A stretch of DNA of 64,000 nt from contig NZ_CP038241.1 of the NCBI RefSeq assembly GCF_012222965.1, forward strand, positions 1,240,001 to 1,304,000, read 5' to 3'. A model generated the notes under the pieces. The model was not told the origin of the DNA and did not search any database. It saw only the letters and a program-made list of their open reading frames with translations. This stretch comes from Allofrancisella inopinata (GTDB taxonomy: Bacteria > Pseudomonadota > Gammaproteobacteria > Francisellales > Francisellaceae). Shown piece by piece: positions 26,911 to 39,356 of the stretch (position 1 is the stretch's first letter; each line of letters begins with the position of its first letter). The translations under genes were made by a program, and so were the position numbers.

Positions 26911-27684
26911 TCAACTAATTTTGCTAAAAATAGATGTAAATATCATAACACCAACAACTATTATAAATATTGGTCTGACTAAATTTGACCCTCTTAATAT
27001 AACCATTTTTGAGCCTGTCCAGCCACCAAAAAAACTTCCCAAAGCCATCATCAAACCATAAAATATATTTACATGACCAGATATTGTAAATATAACTAGT
27101 GAGAATAAATTACTTTTTAAATTAAGTACTTTAGCGTATCCTGAGGCTTGTAAAAATGTATACCCTAAAAAATAAACTATAGCGATAATCCAAAAGTTAC
27201 CCGTCCCGGGGCCAAAAAAACCGTCATAAGCACTTAGTAAAAAGCCAAAAATAGTAAAAAATGCTACTTCTGACATCCTTTTTTTACCAACATTCACCCC
27301 TAAGTTTTTATTAAAAATACTAAACAAGAAAACTACAACCAAAAGCACTGGTACAATATAGCTCATAAACTCATTGTTAATAACTAGTGCCATCATGGTA
27401 CCGAAACATGCTCCTATAAATCCAGCTATTAATCCCCTAATAACAGTTTTGAAGTCTATAAGCCCACTTTTATAGTATTTGAAAGTAGCCATTGCTGTAC
27501 CAATGCTAGCTTGTAGCTTATTAGTGCCAAGTGTAACTGTAATAGGTAAACCAACCATACTCAAAGCAGGAATACTTATGAGTCCACCTCCACCAGCTAT
27601 AGCATCTATAAAGCTTGCTAAAAAACCCATTGAAACTATAAATATACATAACAAGAAAAAGTGATCTGCTAAAAACTCTTGCAT
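26911..27684 (-). CDS. TSUP-family membrane protein (YfcA-like)
   Basis: 257 aa with about eight hydrophobic segments. The repeated TSUP motifs are FIDAIAGGGGLISIPALSMVG near the N-terminus and SAYDGFFGPGTGNFWIIA in the second half. The GPGTG variant is typical of the YfcA branch. The transported anion is not known. It is followed upstream in the operon by cupin and TatD genes. Confidence 0.88.
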   Translation of the reverse strand: MQEFLADHFFLLCIFIVSMGFLASFIDAIAGGGGLISIPALSMVGLPITVTLGTNKLQASIGTAMATFKYYKSGLIDFKTVIRGLIAGFIGACFGTMMALVINNEFMSYIVPVLLVVVFLFSIFNKNLGVNVGKKRMSEVAFFTIFGFLLSAYDGFFGPGTGNFWIIAIVYFLGYTFLQASGYAKVLNLKSNLFSLVIFTISGHVNIFYGLMMALGSFFGGWTGSKMVILRGSNLVRPIFIIVVGVMIFTSIFSKIS

Positions 27685-27686
27685 AC

Positions 27687-27998
27687 TTACTCCTTAATAT
27701 GGATAGCAAGCCAAATAGTTGGATCATCTGTATAAGTTACCCAATGCTTGCTATTTTTAGGAATAAACAGATACTCTCCTTGCTTTAACGTATACTCTTT
27801 ATCTTCTAATTTAAGCTTTGCATTACCTTTTAATACTAGCACCCATTCATCATGTTGTTGAATATAAGGTGTATCTGTAGAAGTTACTTGACCATATGAA
27901 ATTATCTTTTCAATTTTAATGTTTTTAGCGTTTAATAAATCGATAAACTTTTCATCTTTAGAAAAGTTAGGAATTACATCAAATAAATTATCTTCCAT
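27687..27998 (-). CDS. Small cupin-domain protein
   Basis: 103 aa, one cupin barrel: STDTPYIQQHDEWVLVLKGNAKLKL (motif 1, with H and E ligand positions), then KQGEYLFIPKNSKHWV (motif 2, with H). Such small cupins bind a metal and may be enzymes or sensors; the substrate is not predictable. Spacing is 2 bp to the TSUP gene and 6 bp to TatD, so the three genes are one operon. Confidence 0.87.
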   Translation of the reverse strand: MEDNLFDVIPNFSKDEKFIDLLNAKNIKIEKIISYGQVTSTDTPYIQQHDEWVLVLKGNAKLKLEDKEYTLKQGEYLFIPKNSKHWVTYTDDPTIWLAIHIKE

Positions 27999-28004
27999 AT
28001 TTAT

Positions 28005-28772
28005 CTACAACTTAAAAACTTCACACGTATTTTTATATGTTTGTTGGAAAAGTTTATTAAGACTCTCTCCTCTTAAGCAAGCTAAAAATTCTGCCACGTA
28101 CTTTACATACTCTGGATAATTTGGCTTACCTCTAAATGGTACTGGTGTTAAATAAGGAGCATCTGTCTCAATAAGGATTCTATCTAATGGTAGTTTTTTA
28201 GCTGTTTCTTGGATATCCTTGGCGTTTTTAAAAGTCAAAATCCCAGAAAATGAAATATACATACCCATATCTACAGCTTTTTTTGCCATATCATAATCTT
28301 CTGTAAAGCAATGTAGAATCCCTCCACACTTTTCTATACTTTCTGATTTTAGAATATCTAAAGTATCTTGCTTAGCTGCTCTTGTGTGGATAATTACTGG
28401 TTTAGCAACTTCTATCGCTGCTTGGATATGATTTACAAACTTTTCAATTTGTCTAGCTCTAGTGTCTTGATTATTGTAATAATAGTCTAAACCAGTCTCT
28501 CCCATAGCTACACATTTAGGATGGTTAGATTTAATAATTAGTTCATCTACATTTGGCTGATAAGTGTCTAATTCACTTGGATGCACTCCCACAGAAAAAT
28601 ACACGCTTTCAAAGTTTTCTGCTATTTGTTGGATTTCGTCTATTTCATGCCATGCTACTGCAATTGATATAATTTTCTCAACTCCAACACTTTTTGCATT
28701 TTTTATAACTTGCTCTAAATCAATGTCTTGAAGCTTTAAATAGTTAAGATGACAATGTGAATCGATAATCAT
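28005..28772 (-). CDS. TatD-family metal-dependent hydrolase/DNase
   Basis: 255 aa with the amidohydrolase-fold metal motif DSHCHLNYL, then GVHPSELD, MGETGLDYYY, VIIHTRAAKQDTL and LIETDAPYLTPVPFRGKPN. This pattern is diagnostic for TatD/YcfH/YjjV hydrolases, which act as 3'-5' exonucleases or deacylases. It is the first gene of the TatD-cupin-TSUP operon. Confidence 0.93.
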   Translation of the reverse strand: MIIDSHCHLNYLKLQDIDLEQVIKNAKSVGVEKIISIAVAWHEIDEIQQIAENFESVYFSVGVHPSELDTYQPNVDELIIKSNHPKCVAMGETGLDYYYNNQDTRARQIEKFVNHIQAAIEVAKPVIIHTRAAKQDTLDILKSESIEKCGGILHCFTEDYDMAKKAVDMGMYISFSGILTFKNAKDIQETAKKLPLDRILIETDAPYLTPVPFRGKPNYPEYVKYVAEFLACLRGESLNKLFQQTYKNTCEVFKL

Positions 28773-28962
28773 TTTCTTTAAATATAAATATCATAATTTA
28801 AAATAATTATAGCAAACAAGCTATACCATCAACAAAAAAATTGAGCTAATTGGAAATAACTAGCACACCAGCAGAAAAATTGCTTTCTTTTTATCTACTA
28901 ATATTTATACTCAAACTAGCTTTTGCTAATATCTTAAGTAATTTCTTTTTATAAAAAGTATT

Positions 28963-31900
28963 ATGGCTTTGTACACCTATCCTTCTAATAAACTTGAATA
29001 TCTAGTAAAGATATTTTCTAAATTACTGCAGATTAATAAAAACAAAATTTTTAAGCCAACTTATATACTAGTTGGTAGCCGTGGCATGCAACACTGGTTA
29101 AGCATGGAACTTGCTAAGCAAAACAGCATTTCCATGAACACAAAATTTGATATGGTGAATAGTTTTATAATTAACACTAGTTACGAAATAACTAACAATC
29201 AATCTCATAAGAAAGCTTATTCTAAAGAAGTTCTTAGCTGGCGTATATTCAAATTACTAGATGACATTGGCGTTGACAAACTAAAAAACTACTACAAGGA
29301 TAGTAGCCAAAGAAAATATCAATTAAGCGCACAAATAGCTAATGTTTTTAGCAAATATATAAAGTATCGTCCTGCTTGGTTAGAAAAATGGCAAAATCTT
29401 CAATTTATTAGCACCTCACCTTCTGAGGATGAACTATGGCAAGCTAAACTTTGGCAGCTTCTTATAAGCGAAAACCCTAAAACACCTATTCAAATACAAA
29501 AACAAGGCATAGGAAAACTTAGTTCTGAAACTTTACCTAAAGATATTTACATCTTTGGAGTTAGTGCAATTTCACCTAATAATTTAGAATTTCTGCTAGA
29601 AGTGGCAAAGTACACAAATATACATCTTCTGTATTTAAACCCTTGTAGTGAATATTGGTACGATTTAAAAAAAGCTAAAGTAGCTAGTTGGCTTAATACC
29701 GAAGAAGATTTTACAATACAACCTTTATTAGCTAGCTTCGGGCAACAAGGAAAAGATTTTTTCAACCAACTTTTAGAACAAAACCAGCAAGAATTCACTA
29801 GTTTTGAGCATGTATGTGAGGATATAAAAATAACTCCTTCTGAAGCTAGTTCTCTACTAACAAATATCCAACGAAATATACTTGAATTAAATACTGAAAA
29901 GTATACGAATAGTATTGATAACTCTATAATAATAAATTCTTGTCATAGCCCACTTAGAGAAATACAAGTTTTACATGATAACCTTCTAGAGCTTTTTGAA
30001 CAAGACTCTACCCTACAACCACAAGATGTTTTAGTAATGTGTCCAAATATTGAGGATTATGCTCCTTATATAGAATCAGTTTTTACTAAATCTCCTAGTG
30101 ATTCGCCTAACAAACTCCCTTGTTCAATAGCTGATAGAACCATTATAGATTCAGAAAGTTTAGCGGCTAGTTTTATTGAGATTCTTAAGCTTCCTGATAG
30201 TAACTTTGAAGTTACCAAAATTATAGATTATTTATCTGTACCAGCTTTACAACGAAAATTTGACATTACACTTGACCAACTTGAAACTATTAAATACTGG
30301 TTAACTGAGGCCTGTATATATAGAGGATTAAATAATCAAACTTTTAGTTGGAATTGGGGACTTAAACGACTATTGTTAGGCTTTTGCTTAGCTGATGAAC
30401 CTATGATTATAGAAGATTCATTGCAAACTCTACCAAATATCCAAACAAACGATATACAAGAACTTGGAAAACTATATGAACTTATTGAACTTCTCCAATC
30501 ATTTTCTGAAGAACTTAAACAAAAACGCTCAGCTCATGACTGGCAAGAATTCTTATTAAAAATACTTGATACTTTATTTAATATAGACGACGCTGATGAA
30601 TACATAGCAAATATTATTAAACAAAATATTGCAAAAATTGTACAACATACCCACCAAGCTAACTTTACAGGGCTAATTGATCTAGCCATTATTCGAAATA
30701 TTTTAACCACAGCTCTTTCTGAGCCTATTATAAATAACCATTTCTTACGTGGTAAAATCACCTTCTGTTCAATGACTCCTATGAGAAGTATACCGTTTAA
30801 AGTAATTGCTATGCTTGGGCTTAATAGTACAACTTATCCCCGTAAAGATACAAAAATTAGCTTTGATCTGACAAACCATTTTTCAGCTCAAAAAGGTGAC
30901 AGAACCAAACGTGATGATGATAAATATCTCTTCTTAGAAACAATAATTTCTGCTAGATCAGTGTTGTACCTAAGCTTTCAAGGAAATAGTTACAAAAATA
31001 ATTCTGAACAAGAACCAAGCCTTATAATCAAAGAGTTTATAAGTTATTTAGAAACCCACTATAACTGGGAGCTTAAATATAACCTTAAAAAATACCCTTT
31101 ACATCCTTTTAGTCCAAAATGCTATAGCAAAAACTATCAAAGCTACGATGATAAGTGGTTAAAGCTTATAAAAGCAGAAAAACAAAATTTTAATTCCCAA
31201 CAAAATATAAATATAGAGTTGCCTACTAAATTTAGTTTACAAGAAATAGTTAACATCTTTGATGATCCTTTCAAAGCTTATTCACAATATACTCTAGACT
31301 TAACTCTACAAGAAAATGAACCAGGACTTTCAGATACAGAACCTTTTGAAATAGATGCTTTACAAACTTATAAAATAAAAGAACATTTTTTAAATTGTCA
31401 TGAAAATCACAAAGATATTGATTTAAGTGTCAAACACCTTAGATTTTCTGGTAGGTTGCCTCAATCACCACTTACTGATGAATTATTGCACCAGAACCTA
31501 GACTTAGTAAGTAGTTTTTACGATAAAATTGACCACTTAAATCTACAAAGCTTAGCTTTAGAAGCAAATATACAAAATATAAAAATATATTCTAATATTA
31601 AATTATCTAGTGATAATACTTTAACCTTATATAAGGTTTCTAGCTTAAAACCAAAAGATAAGTTACAACTTTATCTAAAGTGTATATTGTACAACCACAT
31701 CTATAATGAAAAAATAACTGGAGAATATTTATATATCAATGATAAAAAAGTAGAGTCCTTTAAAATTAATACTTTTAAAATAGAAAATGTCGAAGACGAA
31801 TTATCTCATTATTTAATTCAAGCAATAAATTTTCTAAAACAGCCTACTCTTGCTCATATCAGCCTACTTGAACCTGCATTTCAAGAAAATAACAATAAAA

Positions 31901-32043
31901 TCAATGAGGTTTTATATAAAGGTCCTCGTCCTTTAGCTAAAAATCTTTATTATAAATTATTAAACGATAATAGATTTAACACAGAAAACTTAAATAAGTA
32001 CTATACAAAAGCCTTCAAGGACATTATATTAAATAACAAGTAA
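28963..32043 (+). CDS. recC: Exodeoxyribonuclease V gamma subunit
   Basis: 1026 aa. The N-terminus has the RecC helicase-like pattern PTYILVGSRGMQHWLSMELA, then DVLVMCPNIEDYAPYIESVF and CSIADRTI, and later RGKITFCSMTPMRSIPFKVIAMLGL. RecC recognises Chi and splits the duplex in the RecBCD complex. recB and recD are not adjacent in this window, so the operon is split. The protein is shorter than the E. coli form (1122 aa), mostly at the C-terminus. Confidence 0.9.
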   Translation: MALYTYPSNKLEYLVKIFSKLLQINKNKIFKPTYILVGSRGMQHWLSMELAKQNSISMNTKFDMVNSFIINTSYEITNNQSHKKAYSKEVLSWRIFKLLDDIGVDKLKNYYKDSSQRKYQLSAQIANVFSKYIKYRPAWLEKWQNLQFISTSPSEDELWQAKLWQLLISENPKTPIQIQKQGIGKLSSETLPKDIYIFGVSAISPNNLEFLLEVAKYTNIHLLYLNPCSEYWYDLKKAKVASWLNTEEDFTIQPLLASFGQQGKDFFNQLLEQNQQEFTSFEHVCEDIKITPSEASSLLTNIQRNILELNTEKYTNSIDNSIIINSCHSPLREIQVLHDNLLELFEQDSTLQPQDVLVMCPNIEDYAPYIESVFTKSPSDSPNKLPCSIADRTIIDSESLAASFIEILKLPDSNFEVTKIIDYLSVPALQRKFDITLDQLETIKYWLTEACIYRGLNNQTFSWNWGLKRLLLGFCLADEPMIIEDSLQTLPNIQTNDIQELGKLYELIELLQSFSEELKQKRSAHDWQEFLLKILDTLFNIDDADEYIANIIKQNIAKIVQHTHQANFTGLIDLAIIRNILTTALSEPIINNHFLRGKITFCSMTPMRSIPFKVIAMLGLNSTTYPRKDTKISFDLTNHFSAQKGDRTKRDDDKYLFLETIISARSVLYLSFQGNSYKNNSEQEPSLIIKEFISYLETHYNWELKYNLKKYPLHPFSPKCYSKNYQSYDDKWLKLIKAEKQNFNSQQNINIELPTKFSLQEIVNIFDDPFKAYSQYTLDLTLQENEPGLSDTEPFEIDALQTYKIKEHFLNCHENHKDIDLSVKHLRFSGRLPQSPLTDELLHQNLDLVSSFYDKIDHLNLQSLALEANIQNIKIYSNIKLSSDNTLTLYKVSSLKPKDKLQLYLKCILYNHIYNEKITGEYLYINDKKVESFKINTFKIENVEDELSHYLIQAINFLKQPTLAHISLLEPAFQENNNKINEVLYKGPRPLAKNLYYKLLNDNRFNTENLNKYYTKAFKDIILNNK

Positions 32044-32132
32044 ACTGACATTGCCATAATCTCTCTTATTATTATCTTTCTTTTTTAAAGGTTTTTTAAA
32101 AAAACCATACGTCTTAGCTTTATAGCCAAAAT

Positions 32133-32262
32133 GGAACTGTTGAAAGCTGAAATTAGGCAAATAATAATAAGGCAAAAATATTTGAAAAAGCGCAGTTTAC
32201 ATGTAGTAAATGAGCACTTTGAGAATATTTTTAACGCAATTAGCGTTGTATAATTTTAGTTT

Positions 32263-32273
<11 letters not shown>
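32133..32273. repeat. Family-1 MITE, diverged complete copy C (141 bp)
   Basis: This copy has ends GGAACTGTTGAAA and TTTCAACAGTTCC, with compensatory changes on both sides that keep the pairing. The internal GCGCAGTTTACATGTAGTAAATGAGC segment is retained. AAAAT flanks it on both sides as a likely 5-bp duplication. It overlaps the 3' end of the YiiX-like gene and supplies that gene's last codons (WNC) and stop. Confidence 0.87.
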
Positions 32274-34853
<2,580 letters not shown>

Positions 34854-35081
34854 CTAATTTAAATATTCGTATTTAAAATTTCATTGGCTAACATTTTATA
34901 CTATTTGGCTCTTTTTTAAATCACCTAAACAATTGAGCAATAACTATAATTGTAACCTTAGTTTCTTTTTAGTGATTAAATTAAAAATATTTTTACCATA
35001 AATATTTTTTGGAAAAAGTTATATGGTACATAGATTAGATTCAAGGTATAATAATAAGAAAACAAGAAAAAAAAATACATT

Positions 35082-35258
35082 ATGAAAAAAATTATAGGTT
35101 TTACATTCTTAGCCTTTTTATCTTTTACTACTATATACGCGAAAAATTTACAGCTTATGCAAGCTAATATACAAAAGGCCCAAGAGGAAAATTCTTCCTC
35201 TCAGAAAAGCAATACAAACTCTAAGACACTGTTAAAGCAATACAGAGAACAAGGCTAG
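35082..35258 (+). CDS. 58-aa small secreted peptide, unknown function
   Basis: This short gene sits in the 476-bp gap between ligA and the next gene. The first 20 residues (MKKIIGFTFLAFLSFTTIYA) are a clear signal peptide, followed by a 38-residue polar, Gln/Ser/Lys-rich mature part ending in KQYREQG. A TATAAT at 35047-35052 fits as a -10 box, with a weak -35. No cysteine is present and no family is recognised. Alternatively it is a remnant of a longer exported protein. Confidence 0.6.
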   Translation: MKKIIGFTFLAFLSFTTIYAKNLQLMQANIQKAQEENSSSQKSNTNSKTLLKQYREQG

Positions 35259-35326
35259 ATCACTTATTCAAACTATAAAGACCTCTCTAAGGAACAAAAA
35301 ACTTATAATATATCCCATAAAAATTG

Positions 35327-36673
35327 CTATAAATCAAGATTTTGGATGTTATTCAAATAATACTGGCGATTAGCTTTGTCTTGTAAATCTAAGAAAACAA
35401 AAGAAGGTTGCCCAAATTCATACTCAAGTCGCTTTTTAAAGTTATTAGGTTTAATAATATTACACAAGTATAGCTTTAATTTTTCTGATACAATATTTCT
35501 GTGTAACTTGCAAAATTCATTAAGTCCTTTCAGGATGAAAGTCATACCTGAACTATCATTAATATTAATATTTCCTGAATAACGGCTATAATCCCCTGTT
35601 TTATTAGCAAACGACTTTATTTCAGTGAATATTTTTTCAATAACAATTTCTGGCGTTATCTTATTTTCTACAATAGATTCTGTTGATATTGAATTAATGC
35701 GCTCACAAAAACACCTAATTCTTTTGTGTCCATTACTTCCATGCCTATGTTTAACACCATGATAAAAAGACTTCTCATAGTTATCTATATAGGGGGCGAC
35801 AGATTGAAATAATGTGTTCTGAAGCAAAATCACTTCTTCTTGAGCTGAACTTAATCCTTCAAATCCATATTTAATTCGCTCGTTATCACTCATATATTGC
35901 TTTTTAAACTCACGATATGGTTGTTCGCCAAGTTCACCACCATAGTTATGGTAAGCTATTTTATTATCAGGAAGTCTTTTTCGAAGGATCTGCCAATTTC
36001 TTTGAAGGACATACTTACGTCTACTTTCTCCCATAGCTACTCCTAAATTAAATACATTTTTTGATGGTTTAGTAAGATTAAATCCTGTTAAAAGAGTTTC
36101 ATTATATGCTACTACTGAACATGATTTAAAGCCTTTTTCATGTAATTCACTCATTAAGTTCTTAGCAAACAAAGTTGCGTTACAGACGTATAATCTTATT
36201 TGTAAATGATGGCGTGCGTGTACTGGTATTGTGCTCTCTAGAATGTCAGCTAATTCTTTATATTCAACATATGCTTGTCCCAAACCTTTTTTTGGCACCT
36301 TTATCTCCTGGGTAAGAAAATTGTCTTCTTTATTTCCATGGCCTTCTACATAAATTATAGAATTAGGTTCTAATTGTGATAAGTGAACACCAATCATCTC
36401 TCTTGCAATCTGGTTATTACTTTTAACTTTGTCGAGATTATATTTTTCCTCTTCAAATCTATAACCTTTTTCTATAAACGGAAAATTTATTCTTACAAAT
36501 GGAATTTTTGTATTAAAAAGTTGACGGCGCTTATAATCTTGTGTATGCATATTTACTTCATAAGTTCGATCAACTGATCTATCTTTTTGATAGAAAAATG
36601 ATTTTTCATTTTGATGTATATAACGAGTCTCACCACTAAACGATATATATACTGCTTTTCTAAACTTTCCCAC
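35327..36673 (-). CDS. Putative clan CD (caspase/C80-like) cysteine protease, uncharacterised
   Basis: 448 aa with no family recognised outright. The region SIIYVEGHGNKED (H112) followed by QIRLYVCNATLFA (C164) has the strand-HG and strand-C layout of clan CD peptidases (caspases, clostripain, C80 toxin processing domains). The stretch after the cysteine, LMSELHEKGFKSCSVVAYN, also fits that fold. The N-terminal 90 and C-terminal 240 residues are unlike anything I know; the latter has a GVKHRHGSNGHKRIRCFCE basic patch. There is no signal peptide and no neighbour in an operon. A host-directed or intracellular protease is inferred. The fold assignment rests on motif spacing only. Confidence 0.6.
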   Translation of the reverse strand: MGKFRKAVYISFSGETRYIHQNEKSFFYQKDRSVDRTYEVNMHTQDYKRRQLFNTKIPFVRINFPFIEKGYRFEEEKYNLDKVKSNNQIAREMIGVHLSQLEPNSIIYVEGHGNKEDNFLTQEIKVPKKGLGQAYVEYKELADILESTIPVHARHHLQIRLYVCNATLFAKNLMSELHEKGFKSCSVVAYNETLLTGFNLTKPSKNVFNLGVAMGESRRKYVLQRNWQILRKRLPDNKIAYHNYGGELGEQPYREFKKQYMSDNERIKYGFEGLSSAQEEVILLQNTLFQSVAPYIDNYEKSFYHGVKHRHGSNGHKRIRCFCERINSISTESIVENKITPEIVIEKIFTEIKSFANKTGDYSRYSGNININDSSGMTFILKGLNEFCKLHRNIVSEKLKLYLCNIIKPNNFKKRLEYEFGQPSFVFLDLQDKANRQYYLNNIQNLDL

Positions 36674-36904
36674 TGGACTGCTCCTTTATTTGTTTTGCAA
36701 CCATATTTTAAAACAAGTTAAATTATTTTAAAATAGTTTTTAAAATTTTAATACTATTAGTTAAAAATAATTAACTATGTATCCATAATAACATTAAAGA
36801 AGACACACTAAAGAAGATTTGCTGTATAAAATTATTAGTCATGAATGTTTATTTGCTAGAATTAGGCTTACTAGTTTAAAGTAAAAGTAAAAAGGGGAAA
36901 TATT

Positions 36905-37366
36905 ATGGCTACTTTAGTTGGTACACAATCAAATTTTGCTAAAGCGCTTACTGAATTGGCAGAATTAGATTTCGATGCAATAGAAGCTTATGAAGCTGCT
37001 ATTAACAGACTAGAGAATATAAACTATAAGAAACAATTACAGCGTTTCAAAGAGGACCATGAAAAACATGTACGCGATCTAAACGAAATTTTACTTCTTC
37101 ATGATCATGAAAGAGTAACAGGCCCTAGTATGAAACAATGGCTAACTAAAGGTAAGGTAGTTATTTCTAATATAACAGGTGATGATATAAGCATACTTCA
37201 AGCAATGATTACAAATGAAGAAGATACTAATACTGCTTATGAAAGAATGTTAGACCGCCAGGACAAATGGTCAGATAGTATTGAAGTGCTGGAAAAAGGC
37301 TTAAAAGATGAAAGGCATCATAAACAATGGCTCAAAGAGACTATTGCAGCTGAAGGTATAGAATAA
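36905..37366 (+). CDS. Ferritin-like four-helix bundle protein (PA2169/DUF2383-like)
   Basis: 153 aa, almost entirely helical. ALTELAELDFDAIEAYEAAINRL and FKEDHEKHVRDL have the E...E...H spacing of ferritin-like proteins, and TNEEDTNTAYERMLDRQDKW and KDERHHKQWLKE hold the second set. A GGGGAAA-type ribosome binding site lies just upstream. Members of this group appear in stress responses; no enzyme activity is assigned. Confidence 0.78.
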   Translation: MATLVGTQSNFAKALTELAELDFDAIEAYEAAINRLENINYKKQLQRFKEDHEKHVRDLNEILLLHDHERVTGPSMKQWLTKGKVVISNITGDDISILQAMITNEEDTNTAYERMLDRQDKWSDSIEVLEKGLKDERHHKQWLKETIAAEGIE

Positions 37367-37377
37367 CTGTAGCTCAC

Positions 37378-37487
37378 TTAGGCTCTTTCCAAATTTTATA
37401 AATAAATAAGCCATAGATGAATTTTTATCAAATTTTCTACAGCCAAAATAAAATTTGAATACTGACTCATCCTTAGGAAAGGGCTAT
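37378..37487 (-). mobile_element. Degenerate IS256-type remnant
   Basis: The strand carries pieces matching the 3' part of the IS256-type transposase gene at 7616: TCTACAGCCAA, then GACTCATCCTTAGGAAA (in the intact copy GAGTCATCCTTAGGAAA). GGCTCTTTCC near 37380 resembles the IS end GAGCCTTTCC. The coding frame is lost. It records an older insertion of a related IS beside upp. Confidence 0.6.
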
Positions 37488-37497
37488 AGGAAAAAAC

Positions 37498-38127
37498 CTA
37501 TCTTGTACCAAAAATTTTATCTCCTGCATCTCCTAAGCCGGGGATGATATATTTTTCCTCGTTCAAATGGCTGTCTATAGCTGCTGTATATAACTCAACA
37601 TCTGGATGGGCTTTTTTTAATGCTGCTATGCCTTCTGGGGCTGCTACAAGTGTAATGATTTTAATATCTTTAGAACCTGCTTTTTTAAGTAATGAGACGG
37701 TTTCTATCATCGAACCACCGGTTGCTAACATAGGATCAACTATTAGTGCAATTCTTTCATCTAACTTATCGCAAAGCTTTGCAAAATATGGTACTGGTTT
37801 AGCTGTTTTTTCATCACGGTACATACCCACCATACTTACTTTAGCTGCTGGTATATGCTCAAACACGCCATCTAACATACCTAAACCTGCTCGTAAAATA
37901 GGTACTACTGTTAATTTTTTACCTTTAATTTGCTCAACTGTAATTTTTCTACCTTCCCAACTAATAATCTCTATTTCTTCTAATTCAAAACTTGCCGTTA
38001 CTTCATGTGTCAATAAACTAGCAACTTCTTTTGTCAAGCGCCTAAACTCTTGGGTACTAATATCTTTAACTCGCATAAGTCCTAACTTATGTCTAACCAT
38101 TGGATGTTTTATTTCGACTACTTTCAT
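37498..38127 (-). CDS. upp: Uracil phosphoribosyltransferase
   Basis: 209 aa, normal length. The PRPP-binding motif is [17 protein letters not shown] and the uracil site is near the C-terminus ([16 protein letters not shown]). It makes UMP from uracil and PRPP in pyrimidine salvage. It is monocistronic; an IS remnant lies downstream. Confidence 0.96.
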   Translation of the reverse strand: MKVVEIKHPMVRHKLGLMRVKDISTQEFRRLTKEVASLLTHEVTASFELEEIEIISWEGRKITVEQIKGKKLTVVPILRAGLGMLDGVFEHIPAAKVSMVGMYRDEKTAKPVPYFAKLCDKLDERIALIVDPMLATGGSMIETVSLLKKAGSKDIKIITLVAAPEGIAALKKAHPDVELYTAAIDSHLNEEKYIIPGLGDAGDKIFGTR

Positions 38128-38205
38128 ATTAAAAATTAAATTTAAAATTCTCTATTATTCTTAAGATTTTAACATATTACGGACGTTTCTTTGACAAATT
38201 AGTTT

Positions 38206-39354
38206 TTAAAAATAGTTTACTTGCCCTAGTATAACTTTTTGGTTAGCTCCTGTAGCAGCTGGAACATTATTATATTGTCTATGGAGAGTTTCATTACCAA
38301 GCACAGCAAAAGCTATAGCCTCTTTTGCGTCACTATTTTCCCCAATATCCTCAAAAGTCAGTATAGTTGTCTGATTAAGTATTTTTTTAATTTGCGTAAT
38401 TAAAAACTTATTGTAGGCTCCTCCACCTGTGAAAATAATTTCATCTAAATCATATTTATCAAATACAAAATTTTGGTATGATCTAGCTATACTTTCAGCT
38501 GTAAATATAGTTAATGTATGCACAATATCTTCTGGTTGCTCATTATTATATTTTTTTATAATCTTATCTGTATAACTAATTCCAAAAAGCTCTCTGCCTG
38601 TTGATTTAGGAGGTTGTTGGTTTAGGTATGGATTCGCCAAAAGTTCTTCTAACATTTTTACTATAACCTTTCCTTTTGATGCTACATTGCCATCTTTATC
38701 ATAATCCTTAGCAAATAGCGTCTCCATCGCCCTATTAATCATCATGTTACCAGCACCTGTATCAAATGCTATTATTTGATCAATACTGGCTCCTTTTGGG
38801 ATAACTGTCGTATTAGCAATCCCGCCAATATTGTGTAAAGCTCTTGATTTATTTTTATCACGATATAGTAGATAATCCACATATGGTACCAATGGTGCAC
38901 CACCACCACCTGCTGCGATATCTGCTGCTCTAAAATTTGAAACAACTGTAGTTTTACATTCATAAGCTATAGTAGCAGCGTCACCTAATTGCAAAGAAGA
39001 CTTAACAAAACCAGCTTCATCTTTTGCTTGATGATAAATTGTCTGCCCATGGCTTGCTATAAATTTAATTTGTTCTAGAGCCACATTAGCTTTTTTTAAC
39101 AATGCTTTAGTAGCGTCTGCATACTCTCTGCCAAGCTTAAAATTCAAACTACATAACAATTGAGCATTACTAGTGCTTAAGTCGAGAGCTTTCTTTATAT
39201 CTTGTAAAACATCATTAGAGTAATTATAAGTTTCAAACGTAACTAGTTTAATCTTTGTATCTAAACCATAACCTTTAACTTTACATAAAGCTACATCTAT
39301 ACCGTCCAAAGATGTGCCTGACATTAGGCCTATACAATATTTATACTCGTTCAT
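38206..39354 (-). CDS. anmK: Anhydro-N-acetylmuramic acid kinase
   Basis: 382 aa from MNEYKYCIGLMSGTSLDG; a longer frame from 39390 would overlap uup and has no conserved residues, so it is not used. GLMSGTSLDGIDVALC is the AnmK signature. ASHGQTIYHQ, ALHNIGGIAN, FDTGAGNMMINRA and EIIFTGGGAYN complete the ASKHA fold. The enzyme phosphorylates anhydroMurNAc during peptidoglycan recycling. It starts 2 bp after uup and is likely co-transcribed. Confidence 0.95.
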   Translation of the reverse strand: MNEYKYCIGLMSGTSLDGIDVALCKVKGYGLDTKIKLVTFETYNYSNDVLQDIKKALDLSTSNAQLLCSLNFKLGREYADATKALLKKANVALEQIKFIASHGQTIYHQAKDEAGFVKSSLQLGDAATIAYECKTTVVSNFRAADIAAGGGGAPLVPYVDYLLYRDKNKSRALHNIGGIANTTVIPKGASIDQIIAFDTGAGNMMINRAMETLFAKDYDKDGNVASKGKVIVKMLEELLANPYLNQQPPKSTGRELFGISYTDKIIKKYNNEQPEDIVHTLTIFTAESIARSYQNFVFDKYDLDEIIFTGGGAYNKFLITQIKKILNQTTILTFEDIGENSDAKEAIAFAVLGNETLHRQYNNVPAATGANQKVILGQVNYF

Positions 39355-39356
39355 AC

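Noticed and set aside
37544-38164. 206-codon frame opposite upp
   Set aside because: It is the antisense shadow of a clearly identified upp gene.
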